DNA from: Aneurinibacillus sp. REN35
GTDB lineage: Bacteria > Bacillota > Bacilli > Aneurinibacillales > Aneurinibacillaceae
Direction of reading: 5' to 3'
Assembly: GCF_041379945.2 (NCBI RefSeq)
Contig: NZ_JBFTXJ020000002.1
Location: 496,001-560,000 of the forward strand
Length of the DNA stretch: 64,000 nt
Position numbers and translations under genes: made by a program. Position 1 is the first letter of the stretch. Every line of letters begins with the position of its first letter. The notes under the pieces were generated by a model. The model was not told the origin of the DNA. It saw only the letters and a list, made by a program, of their open reading frames with translations, and made no database searches. Positions 36,740 through 44,906 of the stretch are shown here, one piece after another.

Positions 36740-37591
36740 TTAAAAGATCCAATCAATCGGGCGGCTTTTACCCACAATGAAATCAACTGCGCAAATCATT
36801 CCCGTTTGTGCCTGAAAGCCTGAAGACGCACGCGGAGCCGTCCAGCTAAATCCGGTCGAATGCTTTCTATCAGCCTGCAAAGCCACTCTAATTTCCACAA
36901 CAGGACCTATCTCTGCGAATTTGGCAGCAATTTCACGGCTTCCAGTCGCTCGTTCCATGCGTTCAAGTGACGCCGGAACCGTTGAGACCGCGGAGACTCT
37001 TGCAAGGATTGCCCCGTTTTCGAATCCTCGATCCTGATTGGGCCATACCCTAGCTTCCATGCCAACGGCAATATCCTTACCGTCCTGTACCGGCACATAA
37101 ATCACCGCCTCTGCGCCTTCTTCTGCGCGTATCGCTTCTAATGTGAGCACCACATCTCCCGCCTGGAGCCATTGACCTGATATCGCATGAACCTGGACGA
37201 CGCTGCCATTCTGCAAGCTTACGATACGAGACTGCTCTAACAATCGCTTAGAAGTGCTCGCTCCCTCAGACGTCCAAGCAGGATTATACACACGAGCGAT
37301 TACATCGCCGCGCGCTACCCGATCACCAGGCCGTACGCTTATATCTGTTATTTGACCGGCTATGGCAGCAGTGACCGGCACTGTCTCTCCGTGTATAGCG
37401 AAGACACCTGTTCCCGTTTTTTGTACAGGAATCGCACTAAAAATCGCCCAAACAAAAAAAGAAAGAAGCAGACCAAGTATCGCAAGCAGGACAATCCAAT
37501 GACGAGGACGCGCCACCGTCATTAAGATATCCAGCTTTTCGGGAGAGGACATGCGCTCCATCGCTGCTTTACGGTATAGATTTGGATTCAT
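36740..37591 (-). CDS. NHLM-type HlyD-like secretion adaptor
   Basis: A 283-aa single-pass membrane protein (helix about 32-52: WIVLLAILGLLLSFFVWAIF) with a lipoyl/biotinyl-like extracellular part (GQITDISVRPGDRVARGDVIARV). It matches the HlyD component of the NHLM cassette. The start overlaps the previous gene by 23 bp with GGGGAG 6 nt away. It completes the HlyD-C39 ABC-ABC exporter. Confidence 0.9.
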   Translation of the reverse strand: MNPNLYRKAAMERMSSPEKLDILMTVARPRHWIVLLAILGLLLSFFVWAIFSAIPVQKTGTGVFAIHGETVPVTAAIAGQITDISVRPGDRVARGDVIARVYNPAWTSEGASTSKRLLEQSRIVSLQNGSVVQVHAISGQWLQAGDVVLTLEAIRAEEGAEAVIYVPVQDGKDIAVGMEARVWPNQDRGFENGAILARVSAVSTVPASLERMERATGSREIAAKFAEIGPVVEIRVALQADRKHSTGFSWTAPRASSGFQAQTGMICAVDFIVGKSRPIDWIF

Positions 37592-40355
37592 TGTCCGCTC
37601 CCCTCTCTTCTTTTGTCTGCTGCACGTTATTATCAGTAAGCGTATACGTCCGTACCGCTCCTTCCCATCGCCCTATATCATGTAATGCTTGAGCGAGCGC
37701 TTTAGGCTCCGATGTTCCTGCCACATGCGTCGCTTCCTGCATCAGCATCACGGCATCGTACCCGAACGCAGCCATCCGATCTGGTATTTCACCATATACC
37801 TCCTTATATTGTGCTACAAATTGTCGGGTCTGTTTCCTCTCTGAAGCAGCGTCGAAATCTGTCAACCAATGTATAGAGGCATTCATATTTTCCTCGGTTA
37901 CTTTTTCACCGGAGATATACAGCAGAGGGAGCGAAGGCACAGCAGAGCCGTTCTCCTGCAGCACTGTTTTGGCAAGGGACCCATCAGGATCAAACACGAC
38001 ACAGAGCTGTGTGCCAAAACGCACCCACTTCTCCAGTGTCTGTCCTATCAACAGGCGCGAATGTGTTCCTGCAATTCGATCTGTGACAGTAATTCCCTGC
38101 TGTTCCGCCGACCTCTCCAGTGCACTAGCGAATCGTCTTCCTTCCTCACTGTCGGCATAATAAATGGAAATATGACGATACGTTTGCTTAGCAAGCAATG
38201 AAGACGCAGCGTGTGCATACGCCTCAGGTGAGAGCTGCAATGCATATCGATGCCCCGTTCCCTTTGTCTGTTCCCCATCAATCATAAGTACAGGCGTATC
38301 CTCAGGCAAAACCTCCGACACGAAAGAAGCCGCTACAATAAAAGAAGGTGGTTGTGCGTATAAGGCAGGCTTTTTATCTGATTCAATATACCGAAGACGC
38401 AGTTCGGCACGAGACGCTTGGCGTTCCGCTAGCTGCATCCCTCGACGCATCGATTCAGACATTGTGGTATCTAACGGCAGATACACATCTCCTACTGCGT
38501 AGGACTGGAGGGCAGATACAGGTTTGGCAGCAGGAGAGGGCTTCGCTCCGGGAATCAATTGCATTTCCTGCCATATCGGAATGACCGTGATCAGAGAAAG
38601 GAGAACAATGGCGGTACGTTTTGCATACGCAACCTTTTTTGTTTTCCCCGCATATTCGTAATCCTCCCCAATCATTCCTGCCAATGCAACAACAAGAGCA
38701 ATCAGGACAGGATGAATGCCTGACCCCATCGCCCAAGGACCAAATAGAACCATGCCTCCCATCATCGCTAACATGGAAGGGCTTATAAGACGCAGCAATA
38801 CAATAAACAAAAATAAAAAGAGAAGCGTACCAAAAGGCGGGACATCCGCTATCATGAGCCAACTGCCCCTTCCCATCAAGCCAATGTTAGCCATAACATG
38901 GGCAAGACCAACAAGCAGACCGAATGCCGCAAAGTCAGCGTAAGGAATCTTGCGGGTTGTTTCTTTATGCAAACCAATAAAAATGGTTAATATAAAAAAT
39001 GCAGCAACGACAATCCACAGCATCTGAACACCAAAGCGTGGGGCAAAAATTAAGCCAGCTACCATAAGCCCCATAACAAGACCCGCAATTTTCTCCTGCA
39101 AAGACCACGTTCCCATCACACGCAACTGAACTTGAATCATGCTACGATCCAGATTGATTGCCTCTTTGTTTTTGTTTACGATACCGACAATAAGATAAAT
39201 AATTCCCATAATTAGCGCCATGGGCAGCGCTGCCAGCAGCCAATCCCCAAAGCCGATGTCACTACGCTGGCTCTTAGGCAAAAGCGCAAGTGCAAACCAG
39301 CAGAGAACAGATGAAGTAATAAATAAAAATGCATACGCCTGAAGCGCTGAGATATCCCTTTTCTTAGCAAATATAGGCATCGCTGTGCTCGCTCGTAGGC
39401 TTGCAGAAGGAACCAGCAGAGCAGCGACAATTCCTGTTATGCGCAGCAATATCCCGTATGTACGCCAATGCTCCGGGATTCGAATCGCCAGCATGAACAG
39501 CATGCGCTGCAAAATCCCTGTTCCTACGATCATCTGGGCAATGAATGCCAAAGCAAATGCGATAATGAGCGGCTCCTCCACAAAAGCAGAAAGCACCTGC
39601 TCAAGCGTAGCAACTTGAAAAACAACGGTAAGCACAGTCATCGCCGTAGCTGTCACCGCTAACGAAGTAAGCCGAAAGGATACGAGTAGAAAACCGGTAC
39701 ATAAAATAGAGAACATAGCGGCTAAAGTAAACGAAACAGAAAGCTGCGACAATCCCCAAAATAATATACTGCCCCCCAGTAAAACCAGTACAGCATATCC
39801 CCATGTATGCGCATGAATTTGTGCTGCTTCTGGCTTTTCCATCCCTTTTCGCTTTACACCGGTATCCTGCAATCTTCCCTCACTATGGGAGGGCATAGGC
39901 GGTCGGCTCAAACTCACCTCTTCTTGAGTCGACGCAGTTTCTTTTTTCTGGTTTACCAAAGCAAGCCTTCGTGCCAATATTCCCGCAAATTGAACTGCTA
40001 ATGTATTATGCTGCAACAACAAACGGTCAAACTGTTCTTTGTTTAAGCGCAGGACGACGACATCTTCTTCCGCCCTTGCCGAGGCAGAACGGGGATCGCC
40101 TGTCAGTAGGGACATCTCCCCGAAATATTCCTTCTCATGTAGCAGTGCCAGCGTCCGTTCATTCTCTTCTTCGGGAAGAAAAATCCGCACGACCCCCTGC
40201 ATAATAATATACAAGCAGTCACCAAGCTCCCCTTCTTCGAACAAAACATCCCCTTTGCGGAACTGCTGCTGGGTAAACTCTGGCAGCAGCATCGCTTTAT
40301 GCACTCTATCTAAATCTTCAAAAAGCGGTATCTCTAAAAACGTCAGCTTATCCAA
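37569..40355 (-). CDS. Fusion: cNMP-binding domain + SLC13/ion-transporter-like membrane domain + type-1 periplasmic binding domain
   Basis: About 928 aa in three parts. Residues ~8-130 form a cyclic-nucleotide domain with an intact pocket (YFGEMSLLTGDPRSASA). Residues ~185-610 hold roughly a dozen helices resembling SLC13/ArsB-type transporters. Residues ~640-905 look like an extracellular branched-chain-amino-acid-type binding protein (HISIYYADSEEGRRFASALE; YGEIPDRMAAFGYDAVMLM; WEGAVRTYTL). I prefer a TTG start (MDKLTFLEI) because GGGAGG abuts the first ATG at 40367. I do not know a described protein of this layout. It could be a cAMP-gated transporter or a receptor. Domain edges are approximate. 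Confidence 0.8.
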   Translation of the reverse strand: MDKLTFLEIPLFEDLDRVHKAMLLPEFTQQQFRKGDVLFEEGELGDCLYIIMQGVVRIFLPEEENERTLALLHEKEYFGEMSLLTGDPRSASARAEEDVVVLRLNKEQFDRLLLQHNTLAVQFAGILARRLALVNQKKETASTQEEVSLSRPPMPSHSEGRLQDTGVKRKGMEKPEAAQIHAHTWGYAVLVLLGGSILFWGLSQLSVSFTLAAMFSILCTGFLLVSFRLTSLAVTATAMTVLTVVFQVATLEQVLSAFVEEPLIIAFALAFIAQMIVGTGILQRMLFMLAIRIPEHWRTYGILLRITGIVAALLVPSASLRASTAMPIFAKKRDISALQAYAFLFITSSVLCWFALALLPKSQRSDIGFGDWLLAALPMALIMGIIYLIVGIVNKNKEAINLDRSMIQVQLRVMGTWSLQEKIAGLVMGLMVAGLIFAPRFGVQMLWIVVAAFFILTIFIGLHKETTRKIPYADFAAFGLLVGLAHVMANIGLMGRGSWLMIADVPPFGTLLFLFLFIVLLRLISPSMLAMMGGMVLFGPWAMGSGIHPVLIALVVALAGMIGEDYEYAGKTKKVAYAKRTAIVLLSLITVIPIWQEMQLIPGAKPSPAAKPVSALQSYAVGDVYLPLDTTMSESMRRGMQLAERQASRAELRLRYIESDKKPALYAQPPSFIVAASFVSEVLPEDTPVLMIDGEQTKGTGHRYALQLSPEAYAHAASSLLAKQTYRHISIYYADSEEGRRFASALERSAEQQGITVTDRIAGTHSRLLIGQTLEKWVRFGTQLCVVFDPDGSLAKTVLQENGSAVPSLPLLYISGEKVTEENMNASIHWLTDFDAASERKQTRQFVAQYKEVYGEIPDRMAAFGYDAVMLMQEATHVAGTSEPKALAQALHDIGRWEGAVRTYTLTDNNVQQTKEERGADNESKSIP

Positions 40356-40409
40356 AGATACTAGCATCCTCCCTTATTATTCGCACCAACATGCTAGCAC
40401 GAGTACTAG

Positions 40410-41546
40410 TTATATATTCGCCCAGAATCCAAGCAACCCAGCCCAATTACCGATAAAAAAGTGGGATACGCTAACGCCTATTAGGTTCTGATGGCGCGTG
40501 TACATCCATCCCCAAAGCCAGCTTGTAACGAGAGCCGCTACTCCTAAATCAAGCGAGGAATGAAGGTGCAGTGCACCGAAAATAAGCGAAGTCACAAGAA
40601 TGGCAACAAAAGAGCGAAAGCGGCCCACCAAGAGCCGGGCAATGGAACTCTGCATAACACCTCGGGCGATAAATTCCTGTAGAGGGGCGACAACCACATA
40701 CGTTAGATATGTCCAATCAAATAATTGAAATGAAATTAATTCTGAACCGTACATATTTATACCGGACTGAAGCAACAACCATTTTCCGACTAACAAAACG
40801 ACCATGCATAAGACAGCGATCCACAGCCCTTCTCCAAGCGCACGCTTGCCGCCTTTCCATGTAACACCAAAGCTTGATAAAGACTGACTGCTTTGATAAA
40901 TAATTCCGATAATCGCGCATAACACAAGCAATTCAACACCGCGTGAGATGATATACGTCATTATCTCCGCTTGACTGCCTGCCAGCCGAATCACAAATGC
41001 ATACAGGCTGACAATCACAACGGTGATGATGAAGATGAATCCTAGCTCCACACGCACTTGAAAAGCTGCCCTCAGCTCCTCATTTTTGGCGTCCAAATCA
41101 TCGTACGCAAGCTTTAAGCGATCATACAGCTTTTTGAACAGCGCACCAAAAACTTCGGGAAACAACTGGGTCAACTCGTCAAATTCCCGTTTATGCATCC
41201 GAAATAAAACCGTGGGAATACGCGCCTTAACCGTTGCTGCACGAGGTTTGTTTGTAAACAACGCCAGCTCGCCGAAATAATCACCTTCGGACAGACGGTT
41301 CACCACCTTGTTACTTTCACTTTCCTTAATGACATCTACACAGCCTTGATCAATAAGATAGAAGTATTCCCCATGCTCTCCCTCGGAAAAAATTGTTTCG
41401 TTGGCTTGATATTCTATACGAGTCATTCGTTCAAGAAGTACGGCCGCTTCATTTTCTGTCAATGTAGAAGACGGGGAATCCATCGCCAAGAATGTGCGTA
41501 AAGCCTGACTGTGCAAATACATATGCTCCTTTTCTACTTGCTCCAT
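40410..41546 (-). CDS. cNMP-binding domain fused to CPBP (CAAX-type) membrane protein
   Basis: A 378-aa protein: cyclic-nucleotide domain (about 30-140) with an intact pocket (YFGELALFTNKPRAATV), a short helical linker, then a multi-helix CPBP/Abi intramembrane protease domain. CPBP motif 1 reads QEFIAR instead of EExxxR (first Glu replaced by Gln); FGALH and HFFIGN match motifs 2 and 3. CPBP proteins often act in bacteriocin processing or self-immunity, which fits the cluster. Start at ATG MEQVEKEHM after GGAAGGTGG. Confidence 0.85.
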   Translation of the reverse strand: MEQVEKEHMYLHSQALRTFLAMDSPSSTLTENEAAVLLERMTRIEYQANETIFSEGEHGEYFYLIDQGCVDVIKESESNKVVNRLSEGDYFGELALFTNKPRAATVKARIPTVLFRMHKREFDELTQLFPEVFGALFKKLYDRLKLAYDDLDAKNEELRAAFQVRVELGFIFIITVVIVSLYAFVIRLAGSQAEIMTYIISRGVELLVLCAIIGIIYQSSQSLSSFGVTWKGGKRALGEGLWIAVLCMVVLLVGKWLLLQSGINMYGSELISFQLFDWTYLTYVVVAPLQEFIARGVMQSSIARLLVGRFRSFVAILVTSLIFGALHLHSSLDLGVAALVTSWLWGWMYTRHQNLIGVSVSHFFIGNWAGLLGFWANI

Positions 41547-41579
41547 ATCCACCTTCCTATCAGAGTGCCTGCTTGCTTT

Positions 41580-43058
41580 TTATTGTCCGCTTTCAATCAC
41601 GACTGCGTTATACTCCTCATCCTCCGCAAGTAAAAACGACAGGGCATTCTGCAAGTAACCCGCTTCGGCATATGTAATCCCGTCTTTTAGTACTACTTGA
41701 GCATTATCCGGACGAATGACAGTTACACTCCACGCCCCTTTTTTTAGCTGTACTTCCTTTGTTGCAGGCAGCCATTCTACTTTTGCCCCCCATTGTTCAA
41801 ACAATGGCCTGATCGGAAGATAGGTCTTGTTCTCCTTCTTATACGGTTTTATGAGAGAGTTAAAATTGATAAGCTTACCGTCAAACCAGACCTGAACCTC
41901 CTGGCTGGCTGGTAAAAGTACGGTACCAGCAAGAAGATCCTCTTCACTTCGAATGGGCTCTAGCCGCTGCGGCTGAACGGGTATCATCTTCACCTTGTTA
42001 TTCAACGAATCCGAAACATATAGTTTTCCTTCTTTATAAGCGAGCGCAACCGGTTGATTAAATTGTCCACTTTCAGTCGGACCTGCTGCATCCCCCGGTG
42101 CACGCTGTCCTGCAATCGTCACGACCTTACCGTCCGCTTGAACAGCACGTATTCTGTGATTCAGACTATCTGCGACAAATAAAACACCATCCGTATATAC
42201 AAGTCCTACAGGTCGATTGAAGCTTGCTTCTCGTCGCTCCCCGTTTTTGTAACCACCGGCCATATAGCCTGTATCCTGATTCACTGAAGTCGGTTTGCCT
42301 GCAAACGTATTGACTTTGTTGTCGGAGGAGATAAAGCGGATCAGATGGTTGCCGCTATCGGAGACATACAGGCCTTTGTTGTTATCAAATGTAAGACCGA
42401 TCGGTTCATTAAAACGCGCTTCTAAAGCACCTCCATCCGCATAGCCGCCACTCTCTCCCCGACGTCCGGCAACGGTTGTTACGATACCTTCTGGCGTAAT
42501 TTTACGAATTACATGATTTAGTGTGTCGGCAACATACAGGTTGTTATCGGGATCGATCGCAAGACCGGTCGGGCTATGGAATTGTGCTTCCCTTCCCTTT
42601 CCATCCGTGTAGCCTGGCTTTCCTGTCCCCGCAAATGTATAGACTTTGCCGCTCGTAATTTTACGAATGGTATGGTTATCCGTATCGCTGATGTACAGAT
42701 TCCCTTTGGTGTCCATTACGGCAAAGGACGGATTGTTGAACACGGCTTTGCCTGTATCGCCATCCGCATAGCCGCCCTTGGGCTGTCCGTACGCATCCGA
42801 TGGCCGATCTGCTCCCGCTGCTGTCACTAGCTTCCCATCTGCCAGTCGGCGAATTTTTTGATTGGCAGAATCGACAATTATGAGACCATCTGGACTTACA
42901 AGCAAGCCCCACGGCTGATTCAGTTCGTGAACCGTATCGGTGCTTGCGCTATGAGAGGCGGCAGGCACAAGCTGTTCGATCGGAGCTGCGGCGTATACGG
43001 TGGGCGCCGTCAAGGCTAGGACGAGCGCCGTTCCGCATATCACATGTTTTATTTTCAT
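41580..43058 (-). CDS. Exported NHL-repeat beta-propeller with copper-amine-oxidase-N-like C-terminus
   Basis: A 492-aa exported protein. The signal peptide (MKIKHVICGTALVLALTAPT, cut near AYAAA) is followed by six NHL repeats (pattern LYVADTLNHVIRKI / GLYVSDSGNHLIRFI), a propeller of about 45-370. The last ~120 residues match the copper-amine-oxidase N-terminal-like domain common in Paenibacillaceae cell-surface proteins (YLPIRPLFEQWGAKVEWLP). Such propellers bind proteins or ligands; here it probably serves the extracellular side of the FecR/CHASE2 sensing module. ATG after GGAGGG. Confidence 0.88.
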   Translation of the reverse strand: MKIKHVICGTALVLALTAPTVYAAAPIEQLVPAASHSASTDTVHELNQPWGLLVSPDGLIIVDSANQKIRRLADGKLVTAAGADRPSDAYGQPKGGYADGDTGKAVFNNPSFAVMDTKGNLYISDTDNHTIRKITSGKVYTFAGTGKPGYTDGKGREAQFHSPTGLAIDPDNNLYVADTLNHVIRKITPEGIVTTVAGRRGESGGYADGGALEARFNEPIGLTFDNNKGLYVSDSGNHLIRFISSDNKVNTFAGKPTSVNQDTGYMAGGYKNGERREASFNRPVGLVYTDGVLFVADSLNHRIRAVQADGKVVTIAGQRAPGDAAGPTESGQFNQPVALAYKEGKLYVSDSLNNKVKMIPVQPQRLEPIRSEEDLLAGTVLLPASQEVQVWFDGKLINFNSLIKPYKKENKTYLPIRPLFEQWGAKVEWLPATKEVQLKKGAWSVTVIRPDNAQVVLKDGITYAEAGYLQNALSFLLAEDEEYNAVVIESGQ

Positions 43059-43085
43059 GCTATATTCCCTCCGTAGGCGTATATT

Positions 43086-44906
43086 CTAGTTTCCTGGCTT
43101 TCTAAAAAGAGAGATACGAATTTGATATTGTTCTGGAGTACCTAGAGATATTGTTAGAGTATAGGGGCTATACTCTGTTATGTTTCCAAAGAATCCTGGT
43201 TTTAGCGCTATTTGAATGGAATCTGCTGTGCTGCCTCTAACCTCATAATCCACTCCATTTGTCAGCCTATATGTTTCCCCGGATACGTTATCATTAGAAA
43301 GTTCTAAATGTCCTAATGGCAGGCCAAAGCTTGTGATGCTCACACTAACCTCTTGAGAAACAGGCGGATTAACTTCAATAACATCAGGTGTAGCGAACGG
43401 TTCTACACGGAATTCCATAATTGTTTGTTCTTCTTCTTGTACATCGCCCGTGTCCTTATTTTTCAAAGTACCGGGGAAAATGCTAATGTCTATGAGGGAA
43501 TCAATCGGGATCGCTTCGCTTAGCTCAATTTTTAATTTGTTATTGTCAATAGTAAGACGATCTACAGACCAAGTGTTAGGACCCATATTTTCCCTTATTT
43601 CCACACCTTGTTGGAGTGCTGGCGGTTCATTCGGTTCGTCCGGCATCGCCTGTGCAATGTTCGTTGTAAATGGAAGGATAAATGTTTTGTTATTTACTAC
43701 ATACAAATGTTTATTATTCATAAACTCATCTCTAGCAAGTTCAGGACGCTTCACTTCTCTGGCCTTAAGCGTTACAAGCAGCGTATACCCTGAAGCAAAT
43801 GTAAGTTTCACCTCGAAAGAATCTCTGACGCCAACTTCACCCTGCAGGAAATCGCTATGCAGCACAATCGTCTGCTGTCCGGATTGCGATCCGCTCTCCA
43901 GTCGGTAATCGGTTCCCTGCTGCATCACTCGCTCACCGCTGGCATAAAATACTTCTGTTAGTGAATCACCTGCAAGTGCTACTTCCATATTCAGATCTTC
44001 CCTCTCAACCGGATCCGGGTGGTACATGCCCTGAGATACGATAGTCGGCTTAACTACAGGGCTCGGACTGCCTCCACCGCCATCCGAACCGCCGCCTGAT
44101 TGATCTCTGGATGGAGCCGTTCCTTCATGAATAATCGTCGGCGATTCTGCCCTCTCTTCATTTTGCTGCTCATTATCTTGTGCCTGCTGCTTTTCCTTCC
44201 GCGCCTTGTCAATCCGCTCCTTTAGCGCCTGCAAAACAGGAGTCGGATTCGTCTTCAACATCTGCTCTACCTCTTCTGCGTACTCATCTAGCGCAAAGAG
44301 AGGCAGATCATCTACATTCAGCGCTTCCGGGACGCCCCCACCTGATGGAGTAAGATGCGCCTGCTCATTGGCATGAACGCTCGGTCCCGGTGTTCCATTA
44401 GGCTTTCTTACTGCAACCGTCCCTTCAATCACACCGACAAAACTAGTATTTTGCTCATACTTGACAACGAATTCCGTCCCCATGACTCCCATGATTGCGG
44501 TCGGGGTTTTAATTTCGAAGCGGGAATCTCCGGTCAATTTTTTCTTTACCTTAACCATTACACTTCCACCGAGCAGACTCATACTCGTCTTGCCGCCCAT
44601 CGCTCTCGCGCTTTGTACAAGCTGACTGATGATGAGCTTCGTATTCGGACCAATAATTACTTCTTTACTACTGTCCAACTCCATATTCACCTTGCTTTTT
44701 GGACCTGTAATGATCATATCTCCCTGAGCAATCGCCATATTTCTAAACGCTTTGATTGGCTTTTTCCCACCGCTTTTCTTCACTTCTACACTGCCTGAAA
44801 CAGCAGTAATTTTCCCTACCTTTTGCGTATCCTTGGCTTGAGCAAATCCGGGTATAATGACAGCCATAATAAGCAGCAAAGATAGAAATGATTTTACCGT
44901 TTTCAC
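43086..44906 (-). CDS. Exported FecR-domain protein with X2-like Ig modules
   Basis: A 606-aa exported protein. Signal peptide MKTVKSFLSLLLIMAVIIPG, FecR domain about 28-170 (KITAVSGSVEVKK; GGSVMVKVKKKLTGDSRFEI; TPTAIMGVMGTEFVV), a charged coiled stretch with a Gly/Ser linker (SGGGSDGGGGSPS), then at least two segments resembling carbohydrate-associated X2 modules (QQGTDYRLESGS; NGVDYEVRGS). Its GTG start overlaps the cyclase stop (GTGA). FecR-CHASE2 cyclase pairs occur widely, suggesting the two proteins work together outside the membrane. Confidence 0.85.
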   Translation of the reverse strand: MKTVKSFLSLLLIMAVIIPGFAQAKDTQKVGKITAVSGSVEVKKSGGKKPIKAFRNMAIAQGDMIITGPKSKVNMELDSSKEVIIGPNTKLIISQLVQSARAMGGKTSMSLLGGSVMVKVKKKLTGDSRFEIKTPTAIMGVMGTEFVVKYEQNTSFVGVIEGTVAVRKPNGTPGPSVHANEQAHLTPSGGGVPEALNVDDLPLFALDEYAEEVEQMLKTNPTPVLQALKERIDKARKEKQQAQDNEQQNEERAESPTIIHEGTAPSRDQSGGGSDGGGGSPSPVVKPTIVSQGMYHPDPVEREDLNMEVALAGDSLTEVFYASGERVMQQGTDYRLESGSQSGQQTIVLHSDFLQGEVGVRDSFEVKLTFASGYTLLVTLKAREVKRPELARDEFMNNKHLYVVNNKTFILPFTTNIAQAMPDEPNEPPALQQGVEIRENMGPNTWSVDRLTIDNNKLKIELSEAIPIDSLIDISIFPGTLKNKDTGDVQEEEQTIMEFRVEPFATPDVIEVNPPVSQEVSVSITSFGLPLGHLELSNDNVSGETYRLTNGVDYEVRGSTADSIQIALKPGFFGNITEYSPYTLTISLGTPEQYQIRISLFRKPGN

